Positions 1 through 7,873 of a stretch of DNA of 64,000 bases are shown in pieces. The stretch lies in contig NZ_APMP01000019.1 in assembly GCF_000372645.1 (NCBI RefSeq), positions 1 through 64,000 of the forward strand, written 5' to 3'. Position numbers and translations under genes: made by a program. Numbering within the stretch: position 1 is the first letter of the stretch; each line of letters begins with the position of its first letter. The notes beneath the pieces are model-generated. The model was not told where the DNA came from. It made no database searches and was given only the letters and a program-made list of their open reading frames with translations. Source of the DNA: Caulobacter vibrioides OR37 (GTDB taxonomy: Bacteria; Pseudomonadota; Alphaproteobacteria; Caulobacterales; Caulobacteraceae).

Positions 1-2
1 GC

Positions 3-161
3 GCCAACAAGCTCGAAAGCCTCTCAGCGGAGCTGGCAGCTTCTAGAGAAGCCACCAAATCCAGTCAAGCTCTTTTTCAAAAGAAACAGAAGCTTTTCCG
101 GAGCCGAAATACTTGGAACACCTTGCGGAGTTCTTTGCATTTCGAGGAGCGCGGCTTCTAG
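3..161 (+). CDS. C-terminal fragment of an unidentified protein
   Basis: An open frame enters from the left edge and ends at a TAG at 159-161, giving 52 residues. The start lies outside the window. The visible part is Ala/Leu/Glu/Ser-rich and coiled-coil-like for about 30 residues, then becomes basic and aromatic (Arg, Trp, Phe, His) to the end. Base composition here is close to half G+C, well below the rest of the window, which suggests a horizontally acquired or surface-polysaccharide-type neighbour, but that is inference. I do not recognise the family. It could be a chance frame, since only 53 codons are visible. Confidence 0.45.
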   Translation, partial: ANKLESLSAELAASREATKSSQALFQKKQKLFRSRNTWNTLRSSLHFEERGF

Positions 162-569
162 CGAAACCGAATTCCAAGGTCAACCAACTTTCTTCTTTTT
201 GTTTTCTTGGCGGCCAGGCCGCTTCAGAACGCAAAAGATGACCGGGACGCGCCAGACTGGAGCGCCGTAAGTCAGAAGAGATTCGATTGAGGCTGCGGAA
301 CCTATCGAACCACCATCAGAAACGCAAGCCCCGAAGGCCAAGGTTTCGTACGGCGGGCGGTGGCCCCGAAGCGAGGGGCGGCTTCTAGAGCCCCCTTCCC
401 GGCCCGGCAAGCGCTGAATCCCCGATTCATCCCCAGGCGCCGCATTCCTCTGTGCATGAACTATGTCACGCCGGACTTGCACGCCGCCCTCGCCTCGCTC
501 AGAAGGCTGGACGCGCTTCAGGCGCGAGGCCGTCCAAACTGGCCCGCCTCCATAAGGTGACCAGCGTCC
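162..569. other. Gene-free stretch between fragment and Rrf2 gene
   Basis: I find no convincing gene here. The left half is A+T-richer than the rest of the window and the right half returns to normal G+C. The short string GGCTTCTAG occurs twice (about 153 and 380). The last 20 bases hold a plausible ribosome-binding site (AAGGTG) for the Rrf2 gene at 570. Confidence 0.5.
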
Positions 570-1001
570 ATGCTATCCCAGAAGGCGCGCTATGCCCTGC
601 GCGCGATGATCGAACTGGCCCGAGCCAACACCCAGGTCACCGCTGGGGAGTTGGCGGAACGCGCCGATGCGCCGCGCAAGTTCCTAGAGGCCATTCTTCT
701 TTCGTTGGCGCGAGAGGGCCTGGTGATCAGCCGGCGGGGCAAGTTCGGCGGCTATGTGCTGGCCCGCCAGCCCGAGACGATCAGCTTCGCCGAGATTATC
801 CGCCTGGTGGACGGCCCCCTGGCCCTGGCGCCCTGCGTCAGCCGCACCGCCTTCCGCCGATGCGAGGATTGTCGCGATCTGGCGACCTGCGCCCTGCGCG
901 AGGCGTTGCTGCGCGCCCGCGACGCCACGGCCGCGGTGTTGGAAGGCTACAGCCTGGCGGATGCCGCCCAAGGCGCGGGCGCGGAGCTGATCGAGGGTTG
1001 A
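570..1001 (+). CDS. Rrf2-family transcriptional regulator
   Basis: A 143-residue Rrf2-type winged-helix DNA-binding protein. The N-terminus (LSQKARYALRAMIELA) and the wing region (RRGKFGGYVLAR, about residues 55-67) are typical of the family. Four cysteines lie at 89, 98, 101 and 107, at the place where IscR/NsrR/RirA bind an Fe-S cluster, so a redox-, iron- or NO-sensing role is possible. The spacing is not identical to IscR, so the ligand is inferred. It stands alone; no sulfur or Fe-S gene is adjacent. A hairpin follows the stop. An overlapping frame from 452 is longer but is not family-like. Confidence 0.9.
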   Translation: MLSQKARYALRAMIELARANTQVTAGELAERADAPRKFLEAILLSLAREGLVISRRGKFGGYVLARQPETISFAEIIRLVDGPLALAPCVSRTAFRRCEDCRDLATCALREALLRARDATAAVLEGYSLADAAQGAGAELIEG

Positions 1002-1005
1002 GCCT

Positions 1006-1035
1006 CTCTATATACAGCGGAGCATCTATATAGAG
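1006..1035. repeat. Inverted repeat after the Rrf2 gene
   Basis: CTCTATATA (1006-1014) and TATATAGAG (1027-1035) form a perfect 9-bp A+T-rich stem around a 12-base spacer, starting 5 bases after the Rrf2 stop. No T-run follows, so it is a weak terminator candidate. It could instead be a protein-binding site. Confidence 0.5.
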
Positions 1036-1108
1036 GCGCGCATATCCAAGAGACCAACCGCCTCCATAAGCGCCCGCGTCGCTTGCTCGCCCGCGACAAG
1101 CGCAAGGC

Positions 1109-1173
1109 TTCTAAATCAAATGTTTAGAGCGTGAGATAAGCTGAAACCGGTTCCGACTTTCAGCCTCACGCTC
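1109..1173. repeat. Palindromic intergenic repeat, copy 1
   Basis: A compound hairpin lies between two convergent genes. GAGCGTGAG (1127-1135) pairs with CTCACGCTC (1165-1173), and inside it GCTGAAA (1140-1146) pairs with TTTCAGC (1158-1164). It is preceded by CTAAATCAAATGTTTAG (1111-1127), a smaller palindrome. The same modules recur at 29212-29325, so this looks like a dispersed repeat. It may also act as a bidirectional terminator. Confidence 0.75.
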
Positions 1174-1181
1174 CAGGCGGA

Positions 1182-1613
1182 TCAGCCCGCCGTGATGTAG
1201 GCCTTGAGTCCGTCCGCCTCGGCCTGAGCCTCGTGGATCTTGTACTTCACCAGGTCGCCGATCGAGATGATGCCCGCCAAGCGTCCGCCCTTCACGACCG
1301 GAAGGTGACGAATGCGGCGGTCGGTCATGCGCTCGAGCAGGGCTTCCACCGTCTCGTCCGGCTGGGCGAAGATCACGTTCGCGCTCATGCAGGCGCTAAT
1401 CGGCTTGGTCAGCGCGCTGGCGCCTTCCTTGGCGATCACCCGCACGATGTCGCGCTCGGAGACAATGCCCACGACCGCTTCCTTGTCGTCGACCACCACC
1501 ATGGCGCCGACCTTACGCGTATGAAGCAGCGCCGCGGCGGCGCCGACGGTCTCCTGGGGGGAGGCCGTGAACACGAGATCACCCTTGTCTTTCAGGATCT
1601 GAGAAACCAGCAC
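1182..1613 (-). CDS. CBS-domain-pair protein
   Basis: A 143-residue soluble protein made almost entirely of two CBS domains (about residues 8-62 and 74-128), each ending in a typical strand-helix signature (VVGIVSERDIVRVI and LAGIISIGDLVKY). CBS pairs bind adenine nucleotides and act as energy-state regulators, here without a fused catalytic domain. The partner is unknown. It lies head-to-head with nothing obvious: the rhomboid gene upstream is on the same strand 54 bases away, so the two may be co-transcribed. Confidence 0.9.
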   Translation of the reverse strand: MLVSQILKDKGDLVFTASPQETVGAAAALLHTRKVGAMVVVDDKEAVVGIVSERDIVRVIAKEGASALTKPISACMSANVIFAQPDETVEALLERMTDRRIRHLPVVKGGRLAGIISIGDLVKYKIHEAQAEADGLKAYITAG

Positions 1614-1667
1614 TGCGCGTCTCCCTATGTTCTTATGGAACGAGGGTCTCGCAAAGCGTGCGACTGA

Positions 1668-2345
1668 TCAATGGGGATTGACCCCGCGCGGGATATTTCC
1701 CGCCCAGGCCGCGAACGGGCCGATCAAGATCGCGCCCGCGACGAAGCCCACGAGGTGCGCCTCCCAGGCGATCTCGCCCGCGCCCATCGACAATAGGGTC
1801 CCGGTCACCGCCATCACCAGATTGACGATCAGCCAGCCCAGCCCCAACGAGATGACGCGCGGCCCCAGGATGGGCCCGACGCGCCCAGGCGTGTCCATCA
1901 CCCGCGCCGCCGCGCCCATCAGGCCCGAGACCGCGCCCGACGCCCCGATCACCGCGGCGTCGGAGTCCGGATGAATCGCCGCGAAGCCGATCCCCGACAG
2001 GACTCCGCACGCCAGGTAGAACAGGCAGAAGATTCCCCCTCCCCGGCCGTTAAGTCCCAGCAGCCGGGCGACCGGCGCGCCGAAGGCCAGGGCGAAGGCG
2101 GCGTTCATCAGCGCGTGGACCCAACCGCCATGCACGAACATCATCGTGACGACGCCCGTCCAGCGCCCCGCCCAGAAGTCCTTGGGAACGAGGGCCAGCG
2201 ACACCACGGTGGCGCCGTCCATGCGCAATAGAAGAATGAACGGCGCGAGGATCGAGGCCGCCGCGAGCACGGCCGGCCAGGGCGCGTTGAACACCGGCTC
2301 CTTCGGCGGGACCTGTTCGGGGCGTTCGGACGGGGCGTCGCTCAT
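1668..2345 (-). CDS. Rhomboid-family intramembrane serine protease
   Basis: A 225-residue polytopic membrane protein with about six hydrophobic segments. The rhomboid catalytic pair is visible: Ser136 in a GASG motif (134-137) and His197 in the last membrane segment. The oxyanion-side motif HGGWVHALMN (72-81) supplies His77 and Asn81. Rhomboids cleave membrane proteins inside the bilayer; the substrate is unknown. It is transcribed divergently from the holdfast operon, with 148 bases between the start codons. Confidence 0.9.
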   Translation of the reverse strand: MSDAPSERPEQVPPKEPVFNAPWPAVLAAASILAPFILLLRMDGATVVSLALVPKDFWAGRWTGVVTMMFVHGGWVHALMNAAFALAFGAPVARLLGLNGRGGGIFCLFYLACGVLSGIGFAAIHPDSDAAVIGASGAVSGLMGAAARVMDTPGRVGPILGPRVISLGLGWLIVNLVMAVTGTLLSMGAGEIAWEAHLVGFVAGAILIGPFAAWAGNIPRGVNPH

Positions 2346-2443
2346 GGTTCCAACTTAGGGCCTCGCGCGACGATTCGAAGCCGATGGCCAGCGATTAACC
2401 AATTTTTCGAGACCTTGGGTCTACAGGTCAGTCTGTATCTTTT

Positions 2444-2458
2444 TGGCACGAGTGTTGC
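2444..2458 (+). promoter_or_regulatory. Sigma-54-type promoter of the hfa operon
   Basis: TGGCAC (2444-2449), a 5-base spacer, and TTGC (2455-2458) match the -24/-12 consensus of RpoN promoters exactly, including the invariant GG and GC dinucleotides at the right spacing. Transcription would start near 2470, 20-25 bases before the hfaA start codon. An activator site is not identified; a TTAACCA string at 2396 resembles a CtrA half-site but is incomplete. Confidence 0.75.
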
Positions 2459-2493
2459 TTGACGCCCCGTGTCGACAGTTCGCGGAGCCTTTC

Positions 2494-2937
2494 ATGGCCT
2501 GGCATCGGAATAAGCATAAGCGCGTCACGACCGTCGTCGCCATCGTCGCGCTCGGCGTCGGCGGCGCGGCCGCGGCGCAGACGATGACCACCAATTCGGC
2601 GTCGATGAACGCAGGCTATGGCCGCACCGCGGGCCAGGAAAATCGCATGGTCGAGTATTCGACCCGCGACGCCAACGGCAACCGGGTGATCGTCGACGGC
2701 ATGATGCTGACCGGTTCCGACCAGAGCGTCTATGCGACCAGTCGCGCCACCGGGGCGCTGGACGCCTATGCCGGCGCGGGCGGCGTCGGCGGCTATGCCG
2801 GCTCGACCGCGATCGGCAACAACCTGACGGTCGTCACCCAGGGCAACTACAACACGGTGATCGTCAACTCCAACCAGGTGAACAACGGCGCCGTCACCGC
2901 CGGCTCCAAGGTGGTGAAGGGCGGCGTCGGTCAATGA
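2494..2937 (+). CDS. hfaA: Holdfast anchor protein HfaA
   Basis: A 147-residue exported protein. A basic N-terminus and hydrophobic segment end in AAAAQ, giving a signal peptide of about 28 residues. The C-terminal part (about 108-132) has curlin-like Asn/Gln/Gly spacing (GNNLTVVTQGNYNTVIVNSN). HfaA is known in Caulobacter as an amyloid-like, cell-surface polymer that, with HfaB and HfaD, ties the holdfast polysaccharide to the pole. The start is ATG 2494, preceded by GGAG at 2484. An in-frame TTG at 2443 lies inside the promoter and is rejected. The stop overlaps the hfaB start (ATGA). Confidence 0.9.
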   Translation: MAWHRNKHKRVTTVVAIVALGVGGAAAAQTMTTNSASMNAGYGRTAGQENRMVEYSTRDANGNRVIVDGMMLTGSDQSVYATSRATGALDAYAGAGGVGGYAGSTAIGNNLTVVTQGNYNTVIVNSNQVNNGAVTAGSKVVKGGVGQ

Positions 2938-3950
2938 TCATCCAGCGCACAGGCCTGGCCCTGGCTCTGCTGGCCGCCACGGCGCTCAGCGGCTGCGGCG
3001 GCGTGCCGACGACGGCCTCGACGGCTGGCAACTACGCCACCCCGATCGGCAACGCCCCGGTCACGGCCAATCCAACCGACTATTCCCCGGCCCTGGTCTG
3101 CCTGAACCAATACGCCCGCGCCAACCACGTGGCCGCGCCGCGCATCGCCATCGGCCGCATCGCCGACTACACCGGCAAGGAAGAGTCCGACGGCTCGGGC
3201 CGCAAGATCACCCAAGGCGCCTCGCTGATGGCGTTCTCGGCCTTCGCCAAGGCCGGCATGCCGATGGTCGAGCGCTTCGACACCTCGGTTTCCGAGTTCG
3301 AGCTGAAATACGCCAACAACAAGCTGATCTCGGACAATCCCAATCCGCGCGCGGACATGCCGGCCGACTATCGCAAGATCCTGGCCGGCCAGGTGCCGGG
3401 CTCGGACTTCTATGTCGTGGGCGGGATCACCGAGCTGAACTTCAATATCCGCTCGGCCGGCGCCGACGCCTATGCCGGCGACAAGGACCCCGAGGGCGTG
3501 AAGGGCAATTTCCGCCGCCGCTCCTACATCATGAACGTCGCGCTGGACCTGCGGATGGTGAACACCCGCACGCTGGAGGTGGTGGACGTCATCTCCTATC
3601 AGAAGCAGGTCGTCGGACGCGAAGTCAGCGCCGGCGTCTTCGACTTCCTGGGCACCACCCTGGTCGACCTGTCGGCCGGCCGTGGAGCCCTGGAGCCCAT
3701 GCAGCTGGCGGTTCGCGCCCTGATCGAACGCGCCGTCGTCGAGATGGCCGCCAACCTCTACGGCATGCCCGGTCCGCAAAGCTGCCTGCGCTATGATCCG
3801 CTGGGCGACGGCACCGTGGGCCAGACCGGCGCCTTCACGCCGGCCTACAACAATACGGGAACGAACAATGCGCAGACCCGCGAAGACCCGTCTCGCTGGA
3901 ACGCTAGCCGCGATCCCGATATCCGTGATGCTAAGCGGGGTCGCTACTAG
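2934..3950 (+). CDS. hfaB: Holdfast anchor secretion lipoprotein HfaB (CsgG-like)
   Basis: A 338-residue lipoprotein with a lipobox LSGC (Cys21) and a CsgG-type body: the RIAIGRIADYTG start of the domain, a FYVVGGITELNF strand, and the VALDLRMVNTRTLEVVDVISY core. CsgG proteins form the outer-membrane pore for curli; HfaB is known to be needed for stability and export of HfaA and HfaD. The start overlaps the hfaA stop by 4 bases. The C-terminus is Asn/Thr-rich and its last 83 bases overlap the hfaD start. Confidence 0.92.
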   Translation: MIIQRTGLALALLAATALSGCGGVPTTASTAGNYATPIGNAPVTANPTDYSPALVCLNQYARANHVAAPRIAIGRIADYTGKEESDGSGRKITQGASLMAFSAFAKAGMPMVERFDTSVSEFELKYANNKLISDNPNPRADMPADYRKILAGQVPGSDFYVVGGITELNFNIRSAGADAYAGDKDPEGVKGNFRRRSYIMNVALDLRMVNTRTLEVVDVISYQKQVVGREVSAGVFDFLGTTLVDLSAGRGALEPMQLAVRALIERAVVEMAANLYGMPGPQSCLRYDPLGDGTVGQTGAFTPAYNNTGTNNAQTREDPSRWNASRDPDIRDAKRGRY

Positions 3951-5118
3951 CCAGACGACCGCGCCCAGTCCGATCCTGAACAACCAGATCAATCTGGGCG
4001 AGATCTTCTCCGAACAGGCTCTCAACGTGCAAACGGTCACCGACGGCGTGACCGCCTCCACGACGGCCCAGGCCAACGGCGTCTCGATCGGCGTCGCCAA
4101 CGCCGACGCCTCGGCGACCTCGAACCAGACCAACCAGGGCGCCGTCTATGCTCACGGCGTCGTCGGCATAGCCGCCGACGGCGGCGCGGCCACGACCGTC
4201 AACACGACGGCGGCGGGCAATTCCGGTACGATCGGCGCCGCGAGCGGCACGATCTCGGCCTTCGGAGTCCAGGTGAACAACGCCGCCGTCACCGCGCGGG
4301 GCCAGATCGAGGCCGGCGACGCCCAGGCCAAGGACGTCTCGGTCTCGACCCTGGCCATGGGCAACACCCAGGGCGTGAGCCTGGACAACGGCGCGGCGGG
4401 GCTACGGCTCAGCCAATCGAACACGGCCAACACGCTCGCGGACGGCGGCGCCCATGTGGGCGCGGTCACCGGCTCGATCTCGGTCAGCGCGACCACGGCC
4501 GGCAACAACATCAATATCAGCGGCGCCAACCAATCGGCCTCGCGCCTGATCACCGACCAGGCCAACACCGCCGACGTCACCCAGGCCAGCAAGTTCACGG
4601 CCTATGGCTCCAGCTATCTGTCGGCGACAACGGCCACGGCCACCGGCAACACGCTGTCGGTCGCCAACGAAGGCCCGCTGACGGACCTGACCTCCAACCA
4701 GTGGAACACGTCGTATGTGCGTGGCCAGGCCGAGGCGACCTCGTACCAGTTCGGCGGCGCCCAGACGAACGCCTACGCGGTCGGCAACGCCTCGCAGGTG
4801 GTCAATCTCGGCTCCGAACTGGCGCTGAACAACACCCAGACCAACGACGGCGGCGGCGTGGAGGCGATCGCGACCTTCGGCGGCCAGGACGGCTACGACG
4901 CGACGACCACCGCTACGGCGATGGGCAACGCGGTCAGCGGCACGGTCTGTTCGCGCTGCAACGGCCGCATGACGGTGAACAACAACCAGGTCAATAACGC
5001 CGACGTCGGCGCCAGCACGACGACCAACAGCTACTCGCCCGGTCGGCAGGTGACCGGCGTCTCGACGGCGGTCGGCAACAACGCCGGCTTCTACGTCCGC
5101 TCGCCCAGCGGCAACTGA
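3868..5118 (+). CDS. hfaD: Holdfast anchor adhesin HfaD
   Basis: A 416-residue surface protein. The chosen ATG (3868) has GGGA 8 bases upstream and opens a signal peptide ending near VATSQ. This places the start inside hfaB, an 83-base out-of-frame overlap; a longer frame from 3793 lacks a signal sequence. The rest is a low-complexity, Asn/Thr/Ala/Gly-rich array with recurring N-x-Q and A-x-GN units and no enzymatic motif, fitting a beta-rich adhesin. HfaD is known to multimerise with HfaA at the stalk tip. Confidence 0.88.
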   Translation: MRRPAKTRLAGTLAAIPISVMLSGVATSQTTAPSPILNNQINLGEIFSEQALNVQTVTDGVTASTTAQANGVSIGVANADASATSNQTNQGAVYAHGVVGIAADGGAATTVNTTAAGNSGTIGAASGTISAFGVQVNNAAVTARGQIEAGDAQAKDVSVSTLAMGNTQGVSLDNGAAGLRLSQSNTANTLADGGAHVGAVTGSISVSATTAGNNINISGANQSASRLITDQANTADVTQASKFTAYGSSYLSATTATATGNTLSVANEGPLTDLTSNQWNTSYVRGQAEATSYQFGGAQTNAYAVGNASQVVNLGSELALNNTQTNDGGGVEAIATFGGQDGYDATTTATAMGNAVSGTVCSRCNGRMTVNNNQVNNADVGASTTTNSYSPGRQVTGVSTAVGNNAGFYVRSPSGN

Positions 5119-5201
5119 CCGCGCTCCGCCCAGGTGACACGAGCGCCTAGTCGCGCTCTATCATGGACGCGCGATCGCTTCGCGGCGGACGGAGGGGGCC
5201 C

Positions 5202-5690
5202 ATGTACGAGAAGATCATTCTGGCGTTCGACGGCAGCCACGAAGCCAGGACCGCGCTGCGGGAAGGCGCCTTGCTGGCCCGGCGGTACGGCTCCCGCGTC
5301 TGGCTGCTGTGCGTGCTTTCCGACAGCTCGGCGATCACCATGGCCGAGGGCGTTCATCCCGGGGCGGCCGACCAGTTGACCGCCGCGAGCGCCACCCTGG
5401 TCGAGGAAGGCCTGGCCAAGCTGAAGGCGTTCGGGCTCGAGGCGACCGGCCATGTCGTGCGCGGCGACCCGGCGCCGATCATCAGCGCCTTCGCGCGCAA
5501 GGTCTCGGCGGATCTGGTCGTGGTGGGCCACCGCAAGCGCAGTTTCCTGGAACGCTGGTGGAGCGGCTCCTCGGGCGCCTATATCGTCGATGACGTCGAC
5601 TGCAGCCTGCTGGTCGCCCGCCGTCCGATCAGCGACGCGGAGTTCGCCGCCGAGATGACGCGCCTTTCGGCCGAGTTCGCCGCCGGCTGA
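5202..5690 (+). CDS. Universal stress protein (UspA family)
   Basis: A 162-residue single-domain USP. It opens with the beta-strand and Asp typical of the fold (KIILAFDGSHEA) and ends with the strand that packs the dimer (DCSLLVAR). The nucleotide loop reads GHRK, nine residues, GS: the second Gly of the G-2x-G-9x-G motif is replaced by Lys, so ATP binding may be altered. GGAGG precedes ATG 5202, making that the start rather than the upstream ATG at 5163. It follows hfaD by 83 bases on the same strand, but a link to holdfast function is not shown. Confidence 0.88.
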   Translation: MYEKIILAFDGSHEARTALREGALLARRYGSRVWLLCVLSDSSAITMAEGVHPGAADQLTAASATLVEEGLAKLKAFGLEATGHVVRGDPAPIISAFARKVSADLVVVGHRKRSFLERWWSGSSGAYIVDDVDCSLLVARRPISDAEFAAEMTRLSAEFAAG

Positions 5691-5840
5691 CCCTTTCGCC
5701 CGCGACGGCGTCGCGGACGCGGCGGGCTTAGGGCCTGGAGCAGAGATTTTGGCGTTTCCTCGAGGCGCGCCCTGCTATACGCCGCACCTCTCCAAGACAT
5801 TCCGCCGCCGCGAGCGGCGTCGAGAAGTATTTAGACGATC

Positions 5841-7658
5841 ATGGCTCCTCCCGCCCGCGCGCCCGTACTCGCCCTCAAGGACGTCCGTCTCGCCGACGGC
5901 GCCAAGCCCCTGTTCGACGGTGTCGACCTGGCCCTGGAGCCGCGCGTGCGCGCCTGCCTGGTCGGCCGCAACGGCGCGGGCAAGTCGACCCTGCTGAAGA
6001 TCCTGGCCGCCCAGGGCGTCGAGGCGGACAGCGGCGAGCGCGCCGTGCAGCCCGGCGCCAAGGTCGTCTATGTCAGCCAGGAACCGGACATCGTCGGCGA
6101 GACCCTGCTGGACTACGCCACCGCGGGCGGCGCCCAGGACTACGAGGCGCAGGCGGCCCTGGCCGACTTTGGCCTGGATCCGAACAAGAGCGCCAAGGGC
6201 CTGTCGGGGGGCGAGACCCGCCGCGCCGCCCTGGCCCGCGCCTTCGCCGAGCAGCCCGACGTGCTGCTGCTCGACGAGCCGACGAACCACCTGGACATCT
6301 TCGCCATCCAGACCCTTGAAGACGAACTGGCCGCCTCCAAGTGCGCGGCGCTAATCGTCAGCCACGACCGGGCCTTCCTGAACCGCGTCACCGAACGCTG
6401 CTTCTGGCTGGAGCACCGCAAGATCCGCCGCCTGGACAAGGGCTTTTCCGAGTTCGAGGCCTGGGCCGACTCGATCATCGCCGCCGACGCCGAGGAGGCT
6501 CGCCGCCTGGACAAGGTGCTGGAGCGCGAAAACGCCTGGCTGGCGCGCGGCGTTCAGGGCCGCCGGGCGCGCAACGAGGGCCGGCGCCGCGCCCTGCTGG
6601 CCCTCCGCGCCGAGAAGAAGGACCGTCAGAGCGAGATCCGCGGGGCGATGACCATGGCGGTCGAGTCCTCGGGAACCTCGGGCAAGCGCGTCGTCGAGGC
6701 CAAGGGCCTGACCAAGCGCTTTGGCGAGCGGACGATCGTCGAGAACTTCTCCACGCGCATCATCCGCGGCGACCGCGTCGCCCTGGTCGGTCCGAACGGC
6801 GCCGGCAAGACCACGCTGGTCAAGCTGCTGCTGGGCGAGCTGGCCCCGGACGCCGGCGCGGTGCAGCTGGGAACGAACCTGGAGGTGTCCTACATCGATC
6901 AGGCCCGCATGGCGTTGTCGGACAAGATCACCGTCTGGGACTTCCTGACGCCGGGCGGCGGGGACTCGATCATCGTGCGCGGCCACCCCAAGCATGTGGC
7001 CGGTTACGCCAAGGAATTCCTGTTCACCGACGCCCAGCTGCGCCAGCCGGTCACCAGCCTGTCGGGCGGCGAGCGCAATCGCCTGCTGCTGGCCCGCGCC
7101 CTGGCCAATCCGACCAACCTGATGGTGCTGGACGAACCGACCAACGATCTGGACATGGACACGCTGGACCTGCTGGAGGACCTGCTGGCCGACTTCGACG
7201 GCACGCTGATCCTGGTCAGCCACGACCGCGACTTCATCGACCGCCTGGCCAGCTCGACCATCGCCCTGGACGGCAAGGGCCGGATCGTCGAGACGCCCGG
7301 CGGCTGGACAGACCTGATGGACCAGAACCCGGACTTCTTCAAAGCCACCAAGAGCGGCGCGACGTTCGCGCCGGTGTCGAAGTCCGCCCCGGCCGCCCCG
7401 CCCGCGCCCCCGAAGAAAAGCGTCAAGCTGTCCTACAAGGACCAGCGCCGCCTGGAGGAATGCGAGGCCCTTATCGCCAAGAGCCCGGCCATCATCGCCA
7501 AGCTCGAGGAAACCCTGGCCGATCCCAACCTCTACAGCCGCGACCCGGCCGCCTTCGACAGGACCATGAAGGCTCTGGACAAGGCTCGCGCCGATCTGGA
7601 GCAGGCCGAGATGGAATGGCTGGAGCTGGAAGAGAAGAAGGAAAGCCTGGCGGGCTGA
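5841..7658 (+). CDS. ABC-F family ATPase (Uup-like)
   Basis: A 605-residue soluble twin-ATPase with no membrane segments. Walker A motifs are at 42-50 and 317-325, signature LSGG at 121-124 and 407-410, and each half has an LDEPTN Walker B. The linker (about 215-270) is Arg-rich, and the C-terminal ~70 residues form a charged coiled coil as in Uup. ABC-F proteins act on ribosomes or DNA structures, not transport. From memory, the C. crescentus gene historically named hfaC, mapped next to hfaABD, encodes an ATP-binding protein, so this may be its counterpart; I am not sure enough to assign the symbol. Confidence 0.9.
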   Translation: MAPPARAPVLALKDVRLADGAKPLFDGVDLALEPRVRACLVGRNGAGKSTLLKILAAQGVEADSGERAVQPGAKVVYVSQEPDIVGETLLDYATAGGAQDYEAQAALADFGLDPNKSAKGLSGGETRRAALARAFAEQPDVLLLDEPTNHLDIFAIQTLEDELAASKCAALIVSHDRAFLNRVTERCFWLEHRKIRRLDKGFSEFEAWADSIIAADAEEARRLDKVLERENAWLARGVQGRRARNEGRRRALLALRAEKKDRQSEIRGAMTMAVESSGTSGKRVVEAKGLTKRFGERTIVENFSTRIIRGDRVALVGPNGAGKTTLVKLLLGELAPDAGAVQLGTNLEVSYIDQARMALSDKITVWDFLTPGGGDSIIVRGHPKHVAGYAKEFLFTDAQLRQPVTSLSGGERNRLLLARALANPTNLMVLDEPTNDLDMDTLDLLEDLLADFDGTLILVSHDRDFIDRLASSTIALDGKGRIVETPGGWTDLMDQNPDFFKATKSGATFAPVSKSAPAAPPAPPKKSVKLSYKDQRRLEECEALIAKSPAIIAKLEETLADPNLYSRDPAAFDRTMKALDKARADLEQAEMEWLELEEKKESLAG

Positions 7659-7873
7659 CCCCGCGATCTCGGCGCGAACCTGCGGCGAAACGCCACAGCC
7701 GGCGATAGACCGGCAACGAAAGGCCCGAGGAGCGTATTGGTAAGCGCGCCAGCTTCATCGTCTGATTGAAAACTGGCGATGGTGTCGCGACGTCTCCCGG
7801 TCCCCCGGCGTTCGACCGCGACCCCATAGGTCACCGCCGAGCACGGGCGGAAGGGTTTGGGGGACGAAAGACG

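Noticed and set aside
180..482. Minus-strand 100-codon frame
   Set aside because: No family likeness, Arg/Ser/Pro-rich as in chance frames of G+C-rich DNA, and no ribosome-binding site.
452..1033. Plus-strand 193-codon frame overlapping the Rrf2 gene
   Set aside because: Arg/Pro/Gly-rich shadow of the Rrf2 gene in another frame.
2396..2402. CtrA site upstream of hfaA
   Set aside because: Only one TTAACC half is present; the second TTAA at the right spacing is missing.
2931..4133. 400-codon frame antisense to hfaB/hfaD
   Set aside because: Arg/Val/Gly/His-rich shadow; the opposite strand encodes clear Hfa proteins.
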